This document shows, piece by piece, positions 34,545-45,846 of a DNA stretch of 64,000 bases; the first letter of the stretch is position 1; every line of letters begins with the position of its first letter. The stretch covers positions 186,808,001 to 186,872,000 of the forward strand of contig CM076190.1 in NCBI GenBank assembly GCA_038277395.1. Reading direction: 5' to 3'. Under the pieces are notes generated by a model. That model saw nothing but the letters and a program-made list of their open reading frames with translations, searched no databases and was not told the origin of the DNA. Both the position numbers and the translations under genes were made by a program. The stretch is from Dryocosmus kuriphilus (taxonomy: Eukaryota > Arthropoda > Insecta > Hymenoptera > Cynipidae).

Positions 34545-34936
34545 TGTTATTTTTGCACTTTGTTGTACGTGCTTTCCCTAAAAATGCTTCTCAGGGAAAA
34601 GGTTTTGTATAAGAATAATTTTTATCTGCAGATGTAAAGTTTTACAAAAGCCTTCAATTTATTCGTTATAAAAAGAAAGAGCACTTAAGTCGAAGCTTCT
34701 TTTCGGACTGGTTCACTCAGCCTCTTTTTGACAGCTTGTGACTCAGATCTCACACATCGTTCTCCAAAGTAGGGTTAAAATAAACAAAGATAATAGTGGA
34801 TATGCTTAGAAGAAATATATTAAAGCATATATGTTTGTAGTGAAGGATAGCATAAAGGAAATATAATGCATCCTGTGAAACACGCCTAGGATGAAACTAC
34901 AATAATATTTATAGTTATAACTAATTAGATTAAACA
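34545..34936 (-). repeat. 5' LTR of the BEL element
   Basis: 392 bases, the same ends as the left LTR. It should hold the promoter of the element on the minus strand; I did not identify a clear TATA box. Confidence 0.95.
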
Positions 34937-34941
34937 GGGCT

Positions 34942-35337
34942 CATGGAGAGTAAGTTATCGAAACTCTATTGTGTCGCACAGACAAGGTCAGCGGATTCTG
35001 GCATCAGTGGGACGCTGTGGTAGAAATTATAATTACTAATTGAAAATCGGCCGGCCGGACATATGTGAAAATTCTAGCCCCTGTATCCAGAAGGGAGGTA
35101 GCCGAATTCAGCCACTTGCCCTGTCTCTAATCCCTTGTTCTAAAAAGGTTCACTAATTCTGCAGCCGAGTTCCGCCACCTATAACTGTTCGAAAATGAAA
35201 TAATCTCTCAACTTCATCTTTTGAAATCTGCCTGTGACCTTCCCCTTTCAGTGCGAAACGACACTACCCCTCACGGGAAAGCTCCAGACCCTCAGAAGCT
35301 CGGAGTTATGCTTCCTGCCTAGCCTGGCAAATGGGGT
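34942..35337. other. Flank of the BEL element, no gene seen
   Basis: Mixed composition with several CGGCCGGCCGG-like short palindromes near 35048. Nothing coding. Confidence 0.4.
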
Positions 35338-35530
35338 CGAGATGTGACCAATGACCAATCGCTCTTCTGTGACCAACCGCTAGCACGTGTTTTTTGAAGG
35401 GCGAGCTGGAAAAGAGGTCCGAGATGTGACCAATTACTCTTCTGTGACCAGTCGCTCAAACTTATTTTTTCAAAGGAGAACCTAGAAAAGTGGTCCTACA
35501 TGTGTGCAATCACTCTTGTGTGAAATAAGA
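35338..35530 (+). repeat. Tandem repeat of ~72-80 bp, about 2.5 copies
   Basis: Each unit contains GAGATGTGACCAAT, CTCTTCTGTGACCA and a T-rich joint followed by GAGC/GAAC..GGAAAAG. Copies start near 35338, 35418 and 35492; the last is partial. Confidence 0.65.
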
Positions 35531-36169
35531 TGGAATTAACAAAATCTTCGGGTTTTTACAAAAGTACTTGACCTAAAGCCGAGGGTCTGAAGCTGTAGCT
35601 ACTTCCGTGATGGGTAGTGTCGATGTGCACTGGAAGGGGAAACTACACAGGTATACGTGGAGGAACTGATGATCACCCCTCCTGTAATCCTCCTAATCCG
35701 TCGATTGAAGAGTCGTGGCGGAACTCTGCTATGGTTCACGAACTACCTGATGGCAAATGGCGGAACTCGGCTCCTCTGTCCAGAAGCTGGTGTAACCCTA
35801 CCCAACTGTCACTCACCGATTTCAATCAAAATTGGCAGAGTGGCAGAACATTGCAAAATATTAGACATGTGTTTTTTATATCGGCCCTAACTTATTTTTA
35901 GGGGTGAAGCCCGCCCCTACCAAACCACAAGTAGGCTAACCGACCTAACTCTGGGAACAGCGAGTTTAATCGTTCATTTTTCGTATAATGTTTGAATTCT
36001 ACAACATAAATTAACTCATTTAAACACTTACCCCTAGCCAATATAACCCACTTATCCCTAACCCATGTAAACCATCCCTATCAAGCCACATGTAGGCTAA
36101 CCCTCGTATCCCTGGAAACAGCGACTTTAATGGCTAGCTTTTTATAAAAGAATAAAATGTCACACCAAT

Positions 36170-36310
36170 CCCCAAACCCACAAACCCCAAATCCACAAAC
36201 TTCGAACCCAGAAACCCCAAACCCATAAACCCCGAACTCACAAACCCCAAACCCACACACTCCAACTTACAAATCCTAAATTCATAAACTTCAAGCCTAT
36301 AGTCTTAAAA
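36170..36310 (+). repeat. Degenerate CCCCAAACCCACAAA repeat
   Basis: About ten imperfect copies of a 14-15 base unit such as AACCCCAAACCCACAAA, decaying towards 36310. Confidence 0.75.
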
Positions 36311-36794
36311 ACTCACAAACTTTAAACGTACAATCTTAAAAACGCATGATGCCAAAATCTACAATTTTTAAATTGTCAAAACTGCTAACCTCTAATAAAA
36401 AAATAGAAACGCTAAAAGTCCAAACTCACAAAACATAAAGTCATAAATTTCAAATTTACATTCCAGATATCCCTACCGTGATTTTTTTGCAATCTTTATT
36501 TTTTGATAAAAAGGATTTACTTTTAGTGCTCTCTTGATGGTTTAATCTTACAATTTATTTGAAAATTCTATTTCCGTTGAATAATCACTTTTTGTTTACT
36601 ATTTCAGTTGAGGTGTTTTTATATATTAGCAAAATCATCAGAGTTATTCAATTTTTTATAATTTAGGCTAGTAGCACGGAGTAGGATATAAGTTGTACAA
36701 TAGTTTAATTAATCGTAGATTGAAATTTATAATCATTTATGTGTAATTAATTTACTTTATCTTTCATAGAATTCAAAATTCTAAAAAAAATGTA

Positions 36795-37113
36795 CAGGGT
36801 CCGGCACTCGAAGTGTAACCAATTAAATAGGCCATAAATTCAGTTTGGAAAATTACTTTTACTCAATTCAAAGTACAAAATATCTAAAAATAATACAAAA
36901 TTCAGAAACAATTTTGCTCAATGGAAACGATTGGAGAGCGCCCATCTGCGTTTACAGCGGCCCAAACCATTATCTGTGGCGGGTGCTGCCTCCTGGTGGC
37001 CAGTCGATGACTCAAATTCTCGTATGAACGGTCCGCCAAGTAAACCCTATGATGCCCGTGCGTCAGCTGCGCGAGCGGTCTGAAGTTGGTTACACTTCGA
37101 GTGCCGGACCCTG
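36795..37113. mobile_element. mariner/Tc1-type MITE, 319 bp
   Basis: Perfect 27-bp inverted ends beginning CAGGGTCCGGCACTCGAAGT at 36795 and mirrored to 37113, with TA duplicated at 36793-36794 and 37114-37115. The internal sequence has no transposase. Perfect ends suggest a fairly recent insertion, later than the pogo-like element it sits in. Confidence 0.9.
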
Positions 37114-37335
37114 TATACGTTGAACATAAAACAAGAAGTTGATAACTGTATTGTTTGCACTTTCCTAAAGCTACTTAATGTCATTCATTAATATTTATAT
37201 TTTTATCTAAATCATTATTTAATCCGTTTCAAAAACTGAATAAGCCTTTCATTTTTAATTTTTAACTAAAGAATCTAAAATGACTATGATTCCAAAAATA
37301 TAATTAAACTAGTAACATTTGCATTTAATGATCCA

Positions 37336-38860
37336 ATGTACGATAATGAAACAAAAATTGCTGATTCAGAATCCCACTTTGCATCGCAACTGATAGATTT
37401 AATCAAAAATGCTATAAGTAACGATGTTTATATCGAGACTTATGATACATTATGTTTCAATGATGAAAGCGCAATTGCTGAAGAAGTTGTAAATGTAGAA
37501 GATGAAAGAGATGACGAATTTCACGAGACATTACAAGAGGATGTCGAATTAAATGAAAATATTGATATAGAATATAAAAACCTGCAGTTGATTTTTGGCG
37601 ATCAACAAAAAATAAGCGTAAAAGTATTGAATCAGTCAAACATCGGTACAAAAAAGTTACCAGTATAAGGCAATTATATAGATGGGAAGATCAAATTACT
37701 AAAAAAGGTGCCAGAGGACATAAGCTATGTTATGTTTCTAATTATGTATTTGAAGAATTTGAAAATGCCTTTGAGAAATGCTTACCTGTTCACGATGTAC
37801 ATATAAAAAGATGGGCCTTGAAAGCTGCAAAGGAAGTGGAGCTATCTTCGAAACAATTTAATGCTTCCCCCAAATGGATCCACAATTTTAAAAAAGAGAA
37901 TAATATTGTTTCAAGGAAAATAAATAAATTCATCACTCAGGCACAAATTTCGGGCAAGCAAGAATTATTGAATTAATCAGGTTACATCAGTAATTTCTCG
38001 TTTAGGGTCAGCAAATGTTTACAATACAGATCAATCCGGATTCAATCGTGAATCTCATGCTGGGAGAGCTTTATCATTTGTAGCTACAGCAAAAATCGAA
38101 TGTATTGCTCAATCCCTGAAATTCGTTGACTCATAGTTATACTATTCAACCTCTTGTTTCTGTAAATGGAATTTTGAAGTCTCCACTGCTGATAGTTTTG
38201 CAAGAAACTGATGGTATAGTTGGACCCATGGTAACAAAAAATATGTACAAAGCACCAAAAATTATAGCTTGGGCTTCAAAATCAAGAAAAATGACATCCG
38301 ATTTGACGGCGAAATGGTTTGAAGAAATTTATTTACCTGCTGTTGGAAATGAAAGTGCTCTCTGCCTCGACTCTTGGACAGGAGAGCCCGAAAAAGTTTT
38401 CACAAATACAAATAAAGGCATTAAAAAAGTCGAAACATACACTATACCTGCAGGAACTACTGGTTTTTCTCAGCCACTAGACGTGTATGGATTTTGTCCA
38501 TCGAAAAACTTTTTAAGACATTTGTCAGATTTATTATTCTTATATAATTATGATATCAACTTAAATTTACGGAATAATATTCTAAAAGTCCAATCGCTAA
38601 TACATAATCAGTTTTCATCGCCAAGGTTTGTAAATATATTTAAGTATGCTTGGTGGAAATGCGGCTATATTCAGGAAAAAGCAATGAAGGTTGACACACC
38701 AGCAGATTTTTGTTTACAATATGTAAATGACATATGTGAAAAATGCAATGATATAGCACTTATAAGATGCGGATGGTGTACTGTTTCTCTGTATATGCAA
38801 CACTTTTTTGCAATTACAGAAGAAAATCTTCCTCACTACTGTGAGAAATACGCAAAATAA
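37336..38860 (+). pseudogene. pogo/Tc5-like DDE transposase, frameshifted
   Basis: Reads as one transposase through several frame changes. The N-terminal acidic part is MYDNETKIADSESHFASQL (37336-37668). The CENP-B/Tc5-type DNA-binding helix region is VHDVHIKRWALKAAKEVELS, then FNASPKWIHNFKKENNIVSR (37790-37930). The catalytic domain starts with NVYNTDQSGFNRESHAGRAL (38015-38075; first Asp), HSYTIQPLVSVNG, SALCLDSWTGE (38355-38390; second Asp) and IPAGTTGFSQPLDVYGF (38448-38498; third Asp). The end is CEKYAK at 38860, with a Cys-rich stretch before it. The three Asp positions are kept, but stops at 37976 and 38135 and at least three shifts make it inactive. Confidence 0.8.
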
Positions 38861-38894
38861 CTGTTTAGCCAAACCAAATTTCAATGATTTGTGA

Positions 38895-39215
38895 CTCATG
38901 GTAATTCAGCACCCCGAACGTGAGAGGCGAGGGGACTCACGGCAATCCAGCACCCCGATCGTGAGAAGCAAGGGAACTCACGCAAATCAAGCACCCCAAA
39001 GGGAACAGATTATTACCACGTCCACGTCGCTGTTCCTGGGCAACGCTGAGAGTAAAAAAAAAACATGAGAGGCAAAGAGACTCACGTAATTCCAACACCC
39101 CGATCGTGAGAGGTGAGGGGACCCACGGTAATCCAGCACCCCGAACGTGAGAGGCGAGGGGACTCATGGTAATCCAGCACCCCGAGTGCGAGAGGCGAGA
39201 GGACTCACCGTAATT
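38895..39215 (+). repeat. Minisatellite, 41-bp unit
   Basis: Units such as GGTAATCCAGCACCCCGAAC + GTGAGAGGCGAGGGGACTCA + C. Six to seven copies, interrupted at about 39000-39060 by CGTCCACGTCGCTGTTCCTG-like sequence. It lies between the transposase stop and the right inverted end of the pogo-like element. Confidence 0.85.
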
Positions 39216-39574
39216 ATTTTATAAAAAACTAGGTATCAAACTCGCTGTTCGCAGGGCGAGGTGGGTTAGCCTACTTGTGATTTGGTAGGGGTGGTATACA
39301 GGGGTTAGGGGTAAGTGAATTACATTGGTTAGGGGTAAGTGTTTAAATGAATTAATTTATGCGGTGGAATTCAATTATTATACGAAAAATGAACGCTTAA
39401 ACTCACCGTTCCCAGGGTTAGGTGGGTTAGCCGGCTAGTGGTGTGGTAGGGACGGTTTTCACCCCTAAAAATAAGTTAGGGCCGATATAAAAGAACACTT
39501 GTCTAATATTTTTCAATGTTCTGCCACTCTGCCAAGTTTCATTGAAATCGGTGAGTGACAGTTGGGTAGGGTTA

Positions 39575-39685
39575 CTTAAAATCCTAATTAGTTATAAACA
39601 TGAAAAATTTTGCCGAATATAATATTATATATTATTTATAAGAAACAATTATTATAATTTAGTATCATAATTGTATACCAAATTA

Positions 39686-39749
<64 letters not shown>

Positions 39750-40383
39750 AATAATTTATAATGAACATGATTTAGAATTTGCATTATTCATATAATATCC
39801 AAAATTATTTTGTCAATAAACATTTTTTGATTAACTCAATCAGTCAAATTTTTACTGATTTAAATTAAGAGTGAAGAGCCTCATTTTTCTCAAAATGGAG
39901 AAAACTAATTCGTTGAAAAACTTTTGGTACAAAATAACTAATGAATATTCTATCTAATGAGAGATAATATGTTATAGATATATGACATCTATAAACAACG
40001 TCAGGTTTTATTGAGAAATGTTTACATCACTTTCGGCCTTCGCTGCGTTGAATCACGCAAAGTAAATAATTACCTCCCTCCTTTCTGAATAGCGTGACGA
40101 CGCTTCCGGTTTTAATTTCGTCGAAAAAAACTTTTTTCAAAACTCCTACTCAAATGAAGTACATGAACGTAGTTTAATGTCTTTTCATGCATTTCCCAAA
40201 GATTGAGTCCAGTATTTTATTTACAAAAAAAGTAATTAGATTAAAAATAAATTGATAAACTCACAAAATTTATGTCGGTAGTATAGTTATTCTAGTGCAT
40301 CATATGTCCTTAAGGATTTTATTACAATGGAATGCATTTATTTATACATTTGCAGGTCTTCTTCATAACTTTAGTACATTATA
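39575..40383. other. AT-rich flank with a (TA)n(TAA)n microsatellite
   Basis: (AT)n at about 39688-39735 followed by (ATA)n to about 39754. No gene seen in the rest. Confidence 0.7.
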
Positions 40384-41625
40384 CAGTCTCTTCCACAAGA
40401 AAGAATACGCGTTTCCTCGAAAAGTTTTAAAGAAAATTTTATTTTTATTTTTTGGCATGAAAAAACGCTTTAAAAATTAGGAAGAACTTACCTTAATAAA
40501 TGTTCCAATCGCCATTATTCTCGATAATGGCCTGGCATCTTCTGGGCATGCTCTCGACTAATTTTTCAGCATATTCTAAGGATAGAGAGCGCCACACCTC
40601 TCTAATTCGTCGAGAGAGCTGCTTGAGGGAGAATACACGCCTTCCTGCAAGTTTTCTCTTAACGAAACTCCACACATTTTCAATCGGATTGGCATCAGGA
40701 GATTGTGAAGGCCAGGTCAAGGTGACGACGCCGTTTTCAGCTTTCCAGTTCTTGCAGAGGCGACTGCAATGTTTGGGATCGTTGTCCTCTTGAAGGATCC
40801 TCACCCCATTATTGGCTCGAAAAATCTTTTCTGCAGACCTCAGAAGATCATGCTTGTAGATTTTGACCATTTGTTCCGCGTTCAGGTTCTCAGTGAACAG
40901 CTCTAAACAGCCAAAACCGCGCTGTGAGAAGCATCCCCAAACATGGATCTTTACTGGGTGTTTAATAGTTCGCTGAAAGAACCGCTCACCTTTGCCTGAT
41001 TAGGCATGTTTTATTGGAACCCATGCTTAAAAGGATGCTTCGTTGGAAAAAATCACATTTGACCAATCGCGATCATTATTTTCCATAGCCCATGACAGCC
41101 GTTTTTGCATGTGCACATCTGAGAGCAGGGGTTTCTGCCTCGTGCTACGGTAATGCATGTTTGCCTCAGCTAATCTGCGTCTTATGGTGTTTATACTAAC
41201 GTCTAATCCCTTCTCCGCTAGCTTAGCCTTGGCTTCGCGCAGCCATAGAGTTGGTTTGCGCTTGAATAGTGCGATGATCCCCTTATCCTCCTTGCTGGAC
41301 GTTGCTTGCGTTTCTCCTTTTCCTGGAAGATCGTCAACAGCTTTTTTGTCCCTATACCGCTCTACCCACTTTTGCACGAAGTACTTAGACTTTTTAAGCA
41401 CTTTAGCAGCAGCTGAGTATGAAAGTTTTGGTCCGTGTGCATTGCTTTAGCGTATACTGCACTCATTGCGCAAACTTGTTCACTATCCGACACTTCGAAT
41501 GAAACTGAACCAAATCGGCGGTTCCGCTCTTACCCTTGAAACGTGCAGTTAGGCCAAAAAAGAAACGAACAAAAATCTTTAAAACTTTTAGAGAAAACGC
41601 GTATTCTTTCTTGGGTAGCAGACTG
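40384..41625 (-). mobile_element. Tc1-type transposon, 1242 bp
   Basis: Inverted ends of about 70 bp, starting CAGTCT(C/G)(T/C)T.CC(C)AAG and containing AAGAAAGAATACGCGTTT on both sides. TA duplicated at 40382-40383 and 41626-41627. A single transposase gene lies on the minus strand. Confidence 0.9.
40493..41450 (-). pseudogene. Tc1-type transposase (DD34E), dead
   Basis: The paired helix-turn-helix N-terminus includes YSAAAKVLKKSKYFVQKWV and KGLDVSINTIRRRLAEAN. The catalytic part reads VIFSNEASF (the first catalytic Asp has become Asn), ILQEDNDPKH (second Asp) and SPDANPIENVW (Glu), with 34 residues between the second Asp and the Glu, as in Tc1. Just behind NEASF two in-frame stops occur (41025-41027 and about 41000). 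The frame then continues unbroken through IHVWGCFSQRGFGCL to GDWNIY at 40493. A one-base shift near 41420 separates the first residues. Apart from these few lesions the gene is well kept. Confidence 0.9.
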
Positions 41626-41627
41626 TA

Positions 41628-43552
41628 CATGATACTTTTGGTATTAACATTCCTAGGATTTATGAATTGAAACTTGACGCTTTTGTTTTTAAGTTTGCAC
41701 TTGTGAATCTCACTAACCTTACAATAATGATGTATATATAGCAGCTATAAATTATTTATTTAATAATTACATTAGTAATCTATAGATTCCTGCACCGACA
41801 TGACAGTCACCGATCTTGCAGAAGGTTCGATGACGCATGCACTTGGGTTTGAATAAAGAATGTTGCGTAATAACATCTAGAAGTTTCAAAGATGTATTGC
41901 ATAATTGCATAATGTGTGCGGCTGCTTGTATGACGTTTCAGATTTATTGCGTTCTCTTTGAAACATTAATAATAGTATTAAATAATATCAAAATTTCGCA
42001 GAAGATACAAGCACGTGCTTGTAACATGATATGAGGAAGATAATGCGTGATATGAAATAAGATAATATGTGAGCGAATGCTCCAAATTGTTTTTCATTCT
42101 TAAAGAGTTTTGAAATCTGAGAGGCTATGTCTCAATTCACTAAATCAGATATAATGAAGCAGTTTATGTCAAAGTTTTTAAAAGTTTCGGTGAATTGTTG
42201 CATAATTCGTATGAAATGCTTATCCATATGTGTGTCATTTTGTATAAAATAATGTAAACATATCCGGTGATATATAAGAAAGTTTTATTATTTTCAGCAA
42301 CACTTTAAATCAATGCGTTTACCTCTCAGTGCTTCATATGTAATACAACGCTATCAGCATACTTGAGGATTGAGATAAACGGCGACATACATTTAATTAA
42401 GAAGTCTCACACTCGTTCTTTTCATACACCTCAATCTCACATATTTTCAGAAATATCAGCTTATCTATTATGATTTTAAGATTTACCTATTATGTTTTGA
42501 AGATTCCGCATAAAATGAAATAAGCAAAGAAATCTCTCTGTTCTTCTGAGGTTGCAGTACGTTACCTATAAAGAATATTTTACTTATTTCTATTACCTCT
42601 TTCTAGATATTAAATTGAATTTTGAAAATCCTGTTTTTATTTAATGTTCAAAAGATTCAGGCTTACAATTATAATTTCGATTTGACGTATGTATGACGTC
42701 CTGTTTTGTCGACAAAACAACCCATCAGTGACATATTCAGTATCAAGTGCAAGATAAAAATTTTTTATATTTAAAGTAGGATGAGTTATCGAAGCTTTAA
42801 AAATCATCTGAATTTAATGGAAAAATAAATTGAAAGAATTAAAAGAAAAAGGAAATCAAAGGGGAAGAGGTATGTTAAAGATGTTTATCAACTTTTGTGA
42901 AATTGACAAAAAAAAGACCGATATAAAATAAAAGAGCCTTCGTCAGTATTCGGAGCAAAGATCCTTTCTCATTCCTCTGATCAACGACAGCAGCCCTTCA
43001 TCCAGCGGTGAATCATTCAAACAGAAAACGATCTTATCTAGCTTTCAGTAGTGCTTTAAATTATGATGGAACTAACTTTGCAATTATGCTACGAGGTATT
43101 CCAAAATTTGATGTAATGAATAACCTCTGGATAAAAATTACAAGGTAGATATAAATATGAATCTAAGATGAACCCTGAATCCAATTTTGGTTCACTGTTT
43201 AGAAGATCATACACGGAAGGCTCCACTTTGCTTAAAATTCTTTTAAAAGAATCAAAAAATGGAATTGTAGATTTCTCAAAACTGTTAATTTTATCAACAA
43301 GACGCTATCTGGCATTACCTTTTTCTCATTTCTTTGCGTTGGCCGACCAGAACTGTAACTGCTACCAAAGCTGTAATATCTTTGCTGATACTCTGAAGGG
43401 ATAGCCGTCCACTATTAGGGAATATTGTCGAAATCGGTTGCCCAACGCCATGCTCTCTTCCAGCTGTACCAAAGTTGAAGGAGAAAACGACACTGTAGGC
43501 GTAGATAAATTTTTTCGACTTTACAGCACCTTGCTTTTGTAATAATAAATAC
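41628..43552. other. AT-rich intergenic sequence
   Basis: No recognisable gene. An open frame at 43168-43404 (MNPESNFGSLFRRSYTEGST) has a protein-like composition but no match that I know, and its surroundings are full of stops. Confidence 0.4.
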
Positions 43553-43985
43553 GGAGTCCCGGTGGCTCAGGTGATAGCATGCCAGGCTTCCGATCAAGAA
43601 GGACTGGGTTCGATCTCTGTGCTGGTAACAATGGAAATTTTTCTATGTACTTTAACCGGGGATCTGGTGGTTCGGAACCCTCCTTAAACTTTAGGTGCCC
43701 TCAGAAGAGGTTGGTGACTTCCCAGGGAAGAGGCTCCATGTGGAGAGGAAAATTGCTTGGAGGTCACCAGCCGACTTCGGGACACTTGGAAAGGAGTTAA
43801 CGATCTCCATGCGAGACAGGCTCCTTTCGAGGGGACTATCGCCTGGTGGTCGCTGGTCGATTTCGAGAAATGAACGAACACATATACTTACATTGCACAC
43901 CAGGTCAGTGTAGCGAACGTGGACATTCAACTGGAAGATCTCAGAAGAACTGCTTCTACAAACCCTACCATACTAGTTTCTCTAT
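43553..43985 (+). mobile_element. tRNA-derived SINE candidate
   Basis: The head resembles a tRNA gene with a pol III promoter. Box A TGGCTCAGGTG (43563-43573) fits TRGYNNARNNG fully, and box B GTTCGATCT (43608-43616) fits GWTCRANNC except the last base. The spacing of 34 bases is normal. It is not a tRNA gene: I cannot fold an acceptor stem, and an unrelated body of about 350 bases follows. The 3' end near 43985 is not well defined, and no poly(A) or short tail repeat is clear. Confidence 0.5.
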
Positions 43986-44941
43986 CAGCTTATAGTCTGG
44001 TTAGAGAGGCTACCAGATGGCACGTATCGGAGGCTCACTTTGATGGGCGCACGCGAATTGCGCCAGTGCAGTGTTCAAACACACTGACAAATTGAAACCT
44101 GAACTGCGCCAGCCGAAAATGGTCTAAAGTAGGTAGTTTTCAGATAGCATGAATTGCGCCAGAGGTATCTTCAGGTGCTCCTCCCACTTTCTCGGCCTGA
44201 AGAAAGATGTCCATTGTCCCCCGCACAATAAGAAATATAATACGATATAAAAATTCTAATATTCTAATTAGCAACTTCGAAACATTATATACAAAATCCA
44301 CGGTTCTTGGCGATTTCAGCGATATGTTATTTGAATTAATAAGTTAAAAATATTATTAATTAGCCGGAAAATGGTTTGAGGGATGTCGGGTACTTCTTTC
44401 TTCAGACACTTGGTAATGGTCAAATTGGTTCTTTGAAATGCATAAGAACACTTAAGAAATAATACTAAGCTTTCAAGAATTCAATACTTGAATATTATAC
44501 TCCTAACTGTACATAGGACGATAAGAATCACCCTTCAATCAGTGGAAATAGGAGGAGCACTCCATTAGACGGATAGGCATTGTACTCTGGCCGCTGGCGC
44601 AGTTCAGGAAGCGAAGGAAGAGGGCCGCCTGGCTAGCAGGTAAAACTCTGACCGCTGGCGCAGTTCGTGTGCACCGATTTTAATATACAAAAGTTGCCAG
44701 GTATCGGTGCACTGCTTTGAGATAAACACGTATGTGGCGCAATGGGTTTATAGCCTGAGCGCCAGGGGGTGTTCTTAGGAATCTCCCGTCCACTTTAAAA
44801 CAAACAAACAAACAAAACAAGGTTATCTTCAAGGTTAGAAAATTTTCTAAAAATTTTAAATGATTATAACTCCTAAGCTAACAAAAGTACATCGGCAATT
44901 TTTTTATCCGTTACGTACTTTTGTACACTTCACATGCTCCA
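43986..44941. other. Region with GAATTGCGCCAG motifs in opposite orientations
   Basis: GAATTGCGCCAG or GAACTGCGCCAG occurs at about 44051, 44101 and 44151; its complement CTGGCGCAGTTC occurs at about 44602 and 44652. The distance and mirror arrangement suggest the ends of a small element (about 44040-44670). Near 44740-44770 the phrase TTATAGCCTGAGCGCCAGGG matches the LINE 3' UTR at 11490-11520. No gene. Confidence 0.4.
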
Positions 44942-45846
44942 GTTGTTGATCGGCGATTATAAGTGGGGCGAAACTTTCAAAAAAGCGAAAAACTGCATTT
45001 TTAAGGTTATTTTCACACATAAATCGATATCAATAGTGTCAAACTTTTTGAAAAAATGTGCGTACATACAAACCATTGAAGTATGTTGTGCCGAATTTTT
45101 TCAGATTTTTTCAAAATCATCTTTAAGGTGAAAAATGTCAAATGACATTTTCTGGTCAATCTATTAGTTTAAATGCATCAAAAATGGTTCAGAACTTTTA
45201 GAAAAGATGTAGGTCTTTTAAATAGTTTGAAACCATTATTCCTAATCGATGGCTTCTCGTTCTCCACGTTATGTCTAAACCTCGACGGAAACCTCCGTGA
45301 TAAGTGAGTTGTCTAAAAAGAAAACAGACATATGTTAAATTTTGTGCCGTACCATCGATTCAGAAAAAAAATAATTGGCTCGCGATCCACTCGTGATTTA
45401 CAAACCGCGGATCCATAAGTTCGCATTCCGCTCGTCGTTTACTTTTTTATTATTTGATTCTCGCCTATACGTAATACACTCTAAAACATTTACCAACCTT
45501 TTCATCCTTGAAAATCATATTGCAAAATTCAGGAAAAATTTAGGACTAATAATTTCAACCTATTTAAAGAACATAAATTTTTTTAAAGTTCTGAACCGTT
45601 TTTAATGTAGCCAAACTAATCAATTAACCTCGAAAATGTCATTTGATATTCTTTCATCTTGAAGATGACCTTGAGAAAATTTGAAAAGAATTCAGCATAA
45701 CATAACTCAATGGTCTGTATGTACAGGAACTTTTTTATTAAATTTTCCTCTGTTCGTATCGATTTATATGCGAAAATATGCTTCAAAATTCAGTTTTTCG
45801 CTATATTCAAAGTTTCTCCCCATTTATAATCGCCAATCAACAATCG
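44942..45846. mobile_element. Foldback-like element with ~300-bp inverted arms
   Basis: Bases 44942-45244 and 45541-45846 are inverted copies of each other (by eye about 75% alike). Landmarks are GGCGATTATAAGTGG with its complement, AAATCGATA, CAAATGACATTTTC and GGTTCAGAACTTT. The central 300 bases are unique and contain no coding frame. Without a clear end motif or target duplication the superfamily is unknown. Confidence 0.75.

Larger units (their letters stand above)
29576..34936 (-). mobile_element. BEL/Pao LTR retrotransposon with both LTRs
   Basis: A 5.36-kb element on the minus strand. Two 392-bp direct repeats (29576-29967 and 34545-34936), each TGTT...AACA, are flanked by the 5-bp target duplication GGGCT (29571-29575 and 34937-34941). 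By eye the LTRs differ at about 30 positions (about 92% identity), so the insertion is old. The 5' LTR is the right-hand one. Gag and pol pieces typical of BEL/Pao lie between, all broken. Only 45 bases separate the last integrase remnant from the 3' LTR, so the integrase core and anything beyond it are deleted. Confidence 0.95.
35795..39572 (+). mobile_element. pogo/Tc5-like DNA transposon with long inverted ends
   Basis: The ends ACCCTACCCAACTGTCACTC (from 35795) and its complement (to 39572) are next to TA on both sides (35793-35794 and 39573-39574). The inverted homology runs about 350 bases inward (to about 36150, and from about 39200). Each end holds two copies of a unit with CCCAGGGTTAGGTGGGTTAG (or its complement) and TACTTGTG(G)TTTGGTAGGGG. 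Inside lie a broken transposase gene (37336-38860), a MITE (36795-37113), a short CCCCAAAC repeat (36170-36300) and a minisatellite (38895-39215). With the MITE taken out the element is about 3.45 kb. Confidence 0.75.

Noticed and set aside
38895..39215. CRISPR-like array
   Set aside because: The 41-bp units are contiguous with no unique spacers; it is a minisatellite in a eukaryotic transposon.
43563..43616. tRNA gene
   Set aside because: Box A and box B fit, but I cannot fold an acceptor stem and a long unrelated body follows; a SINE head is the better reading.
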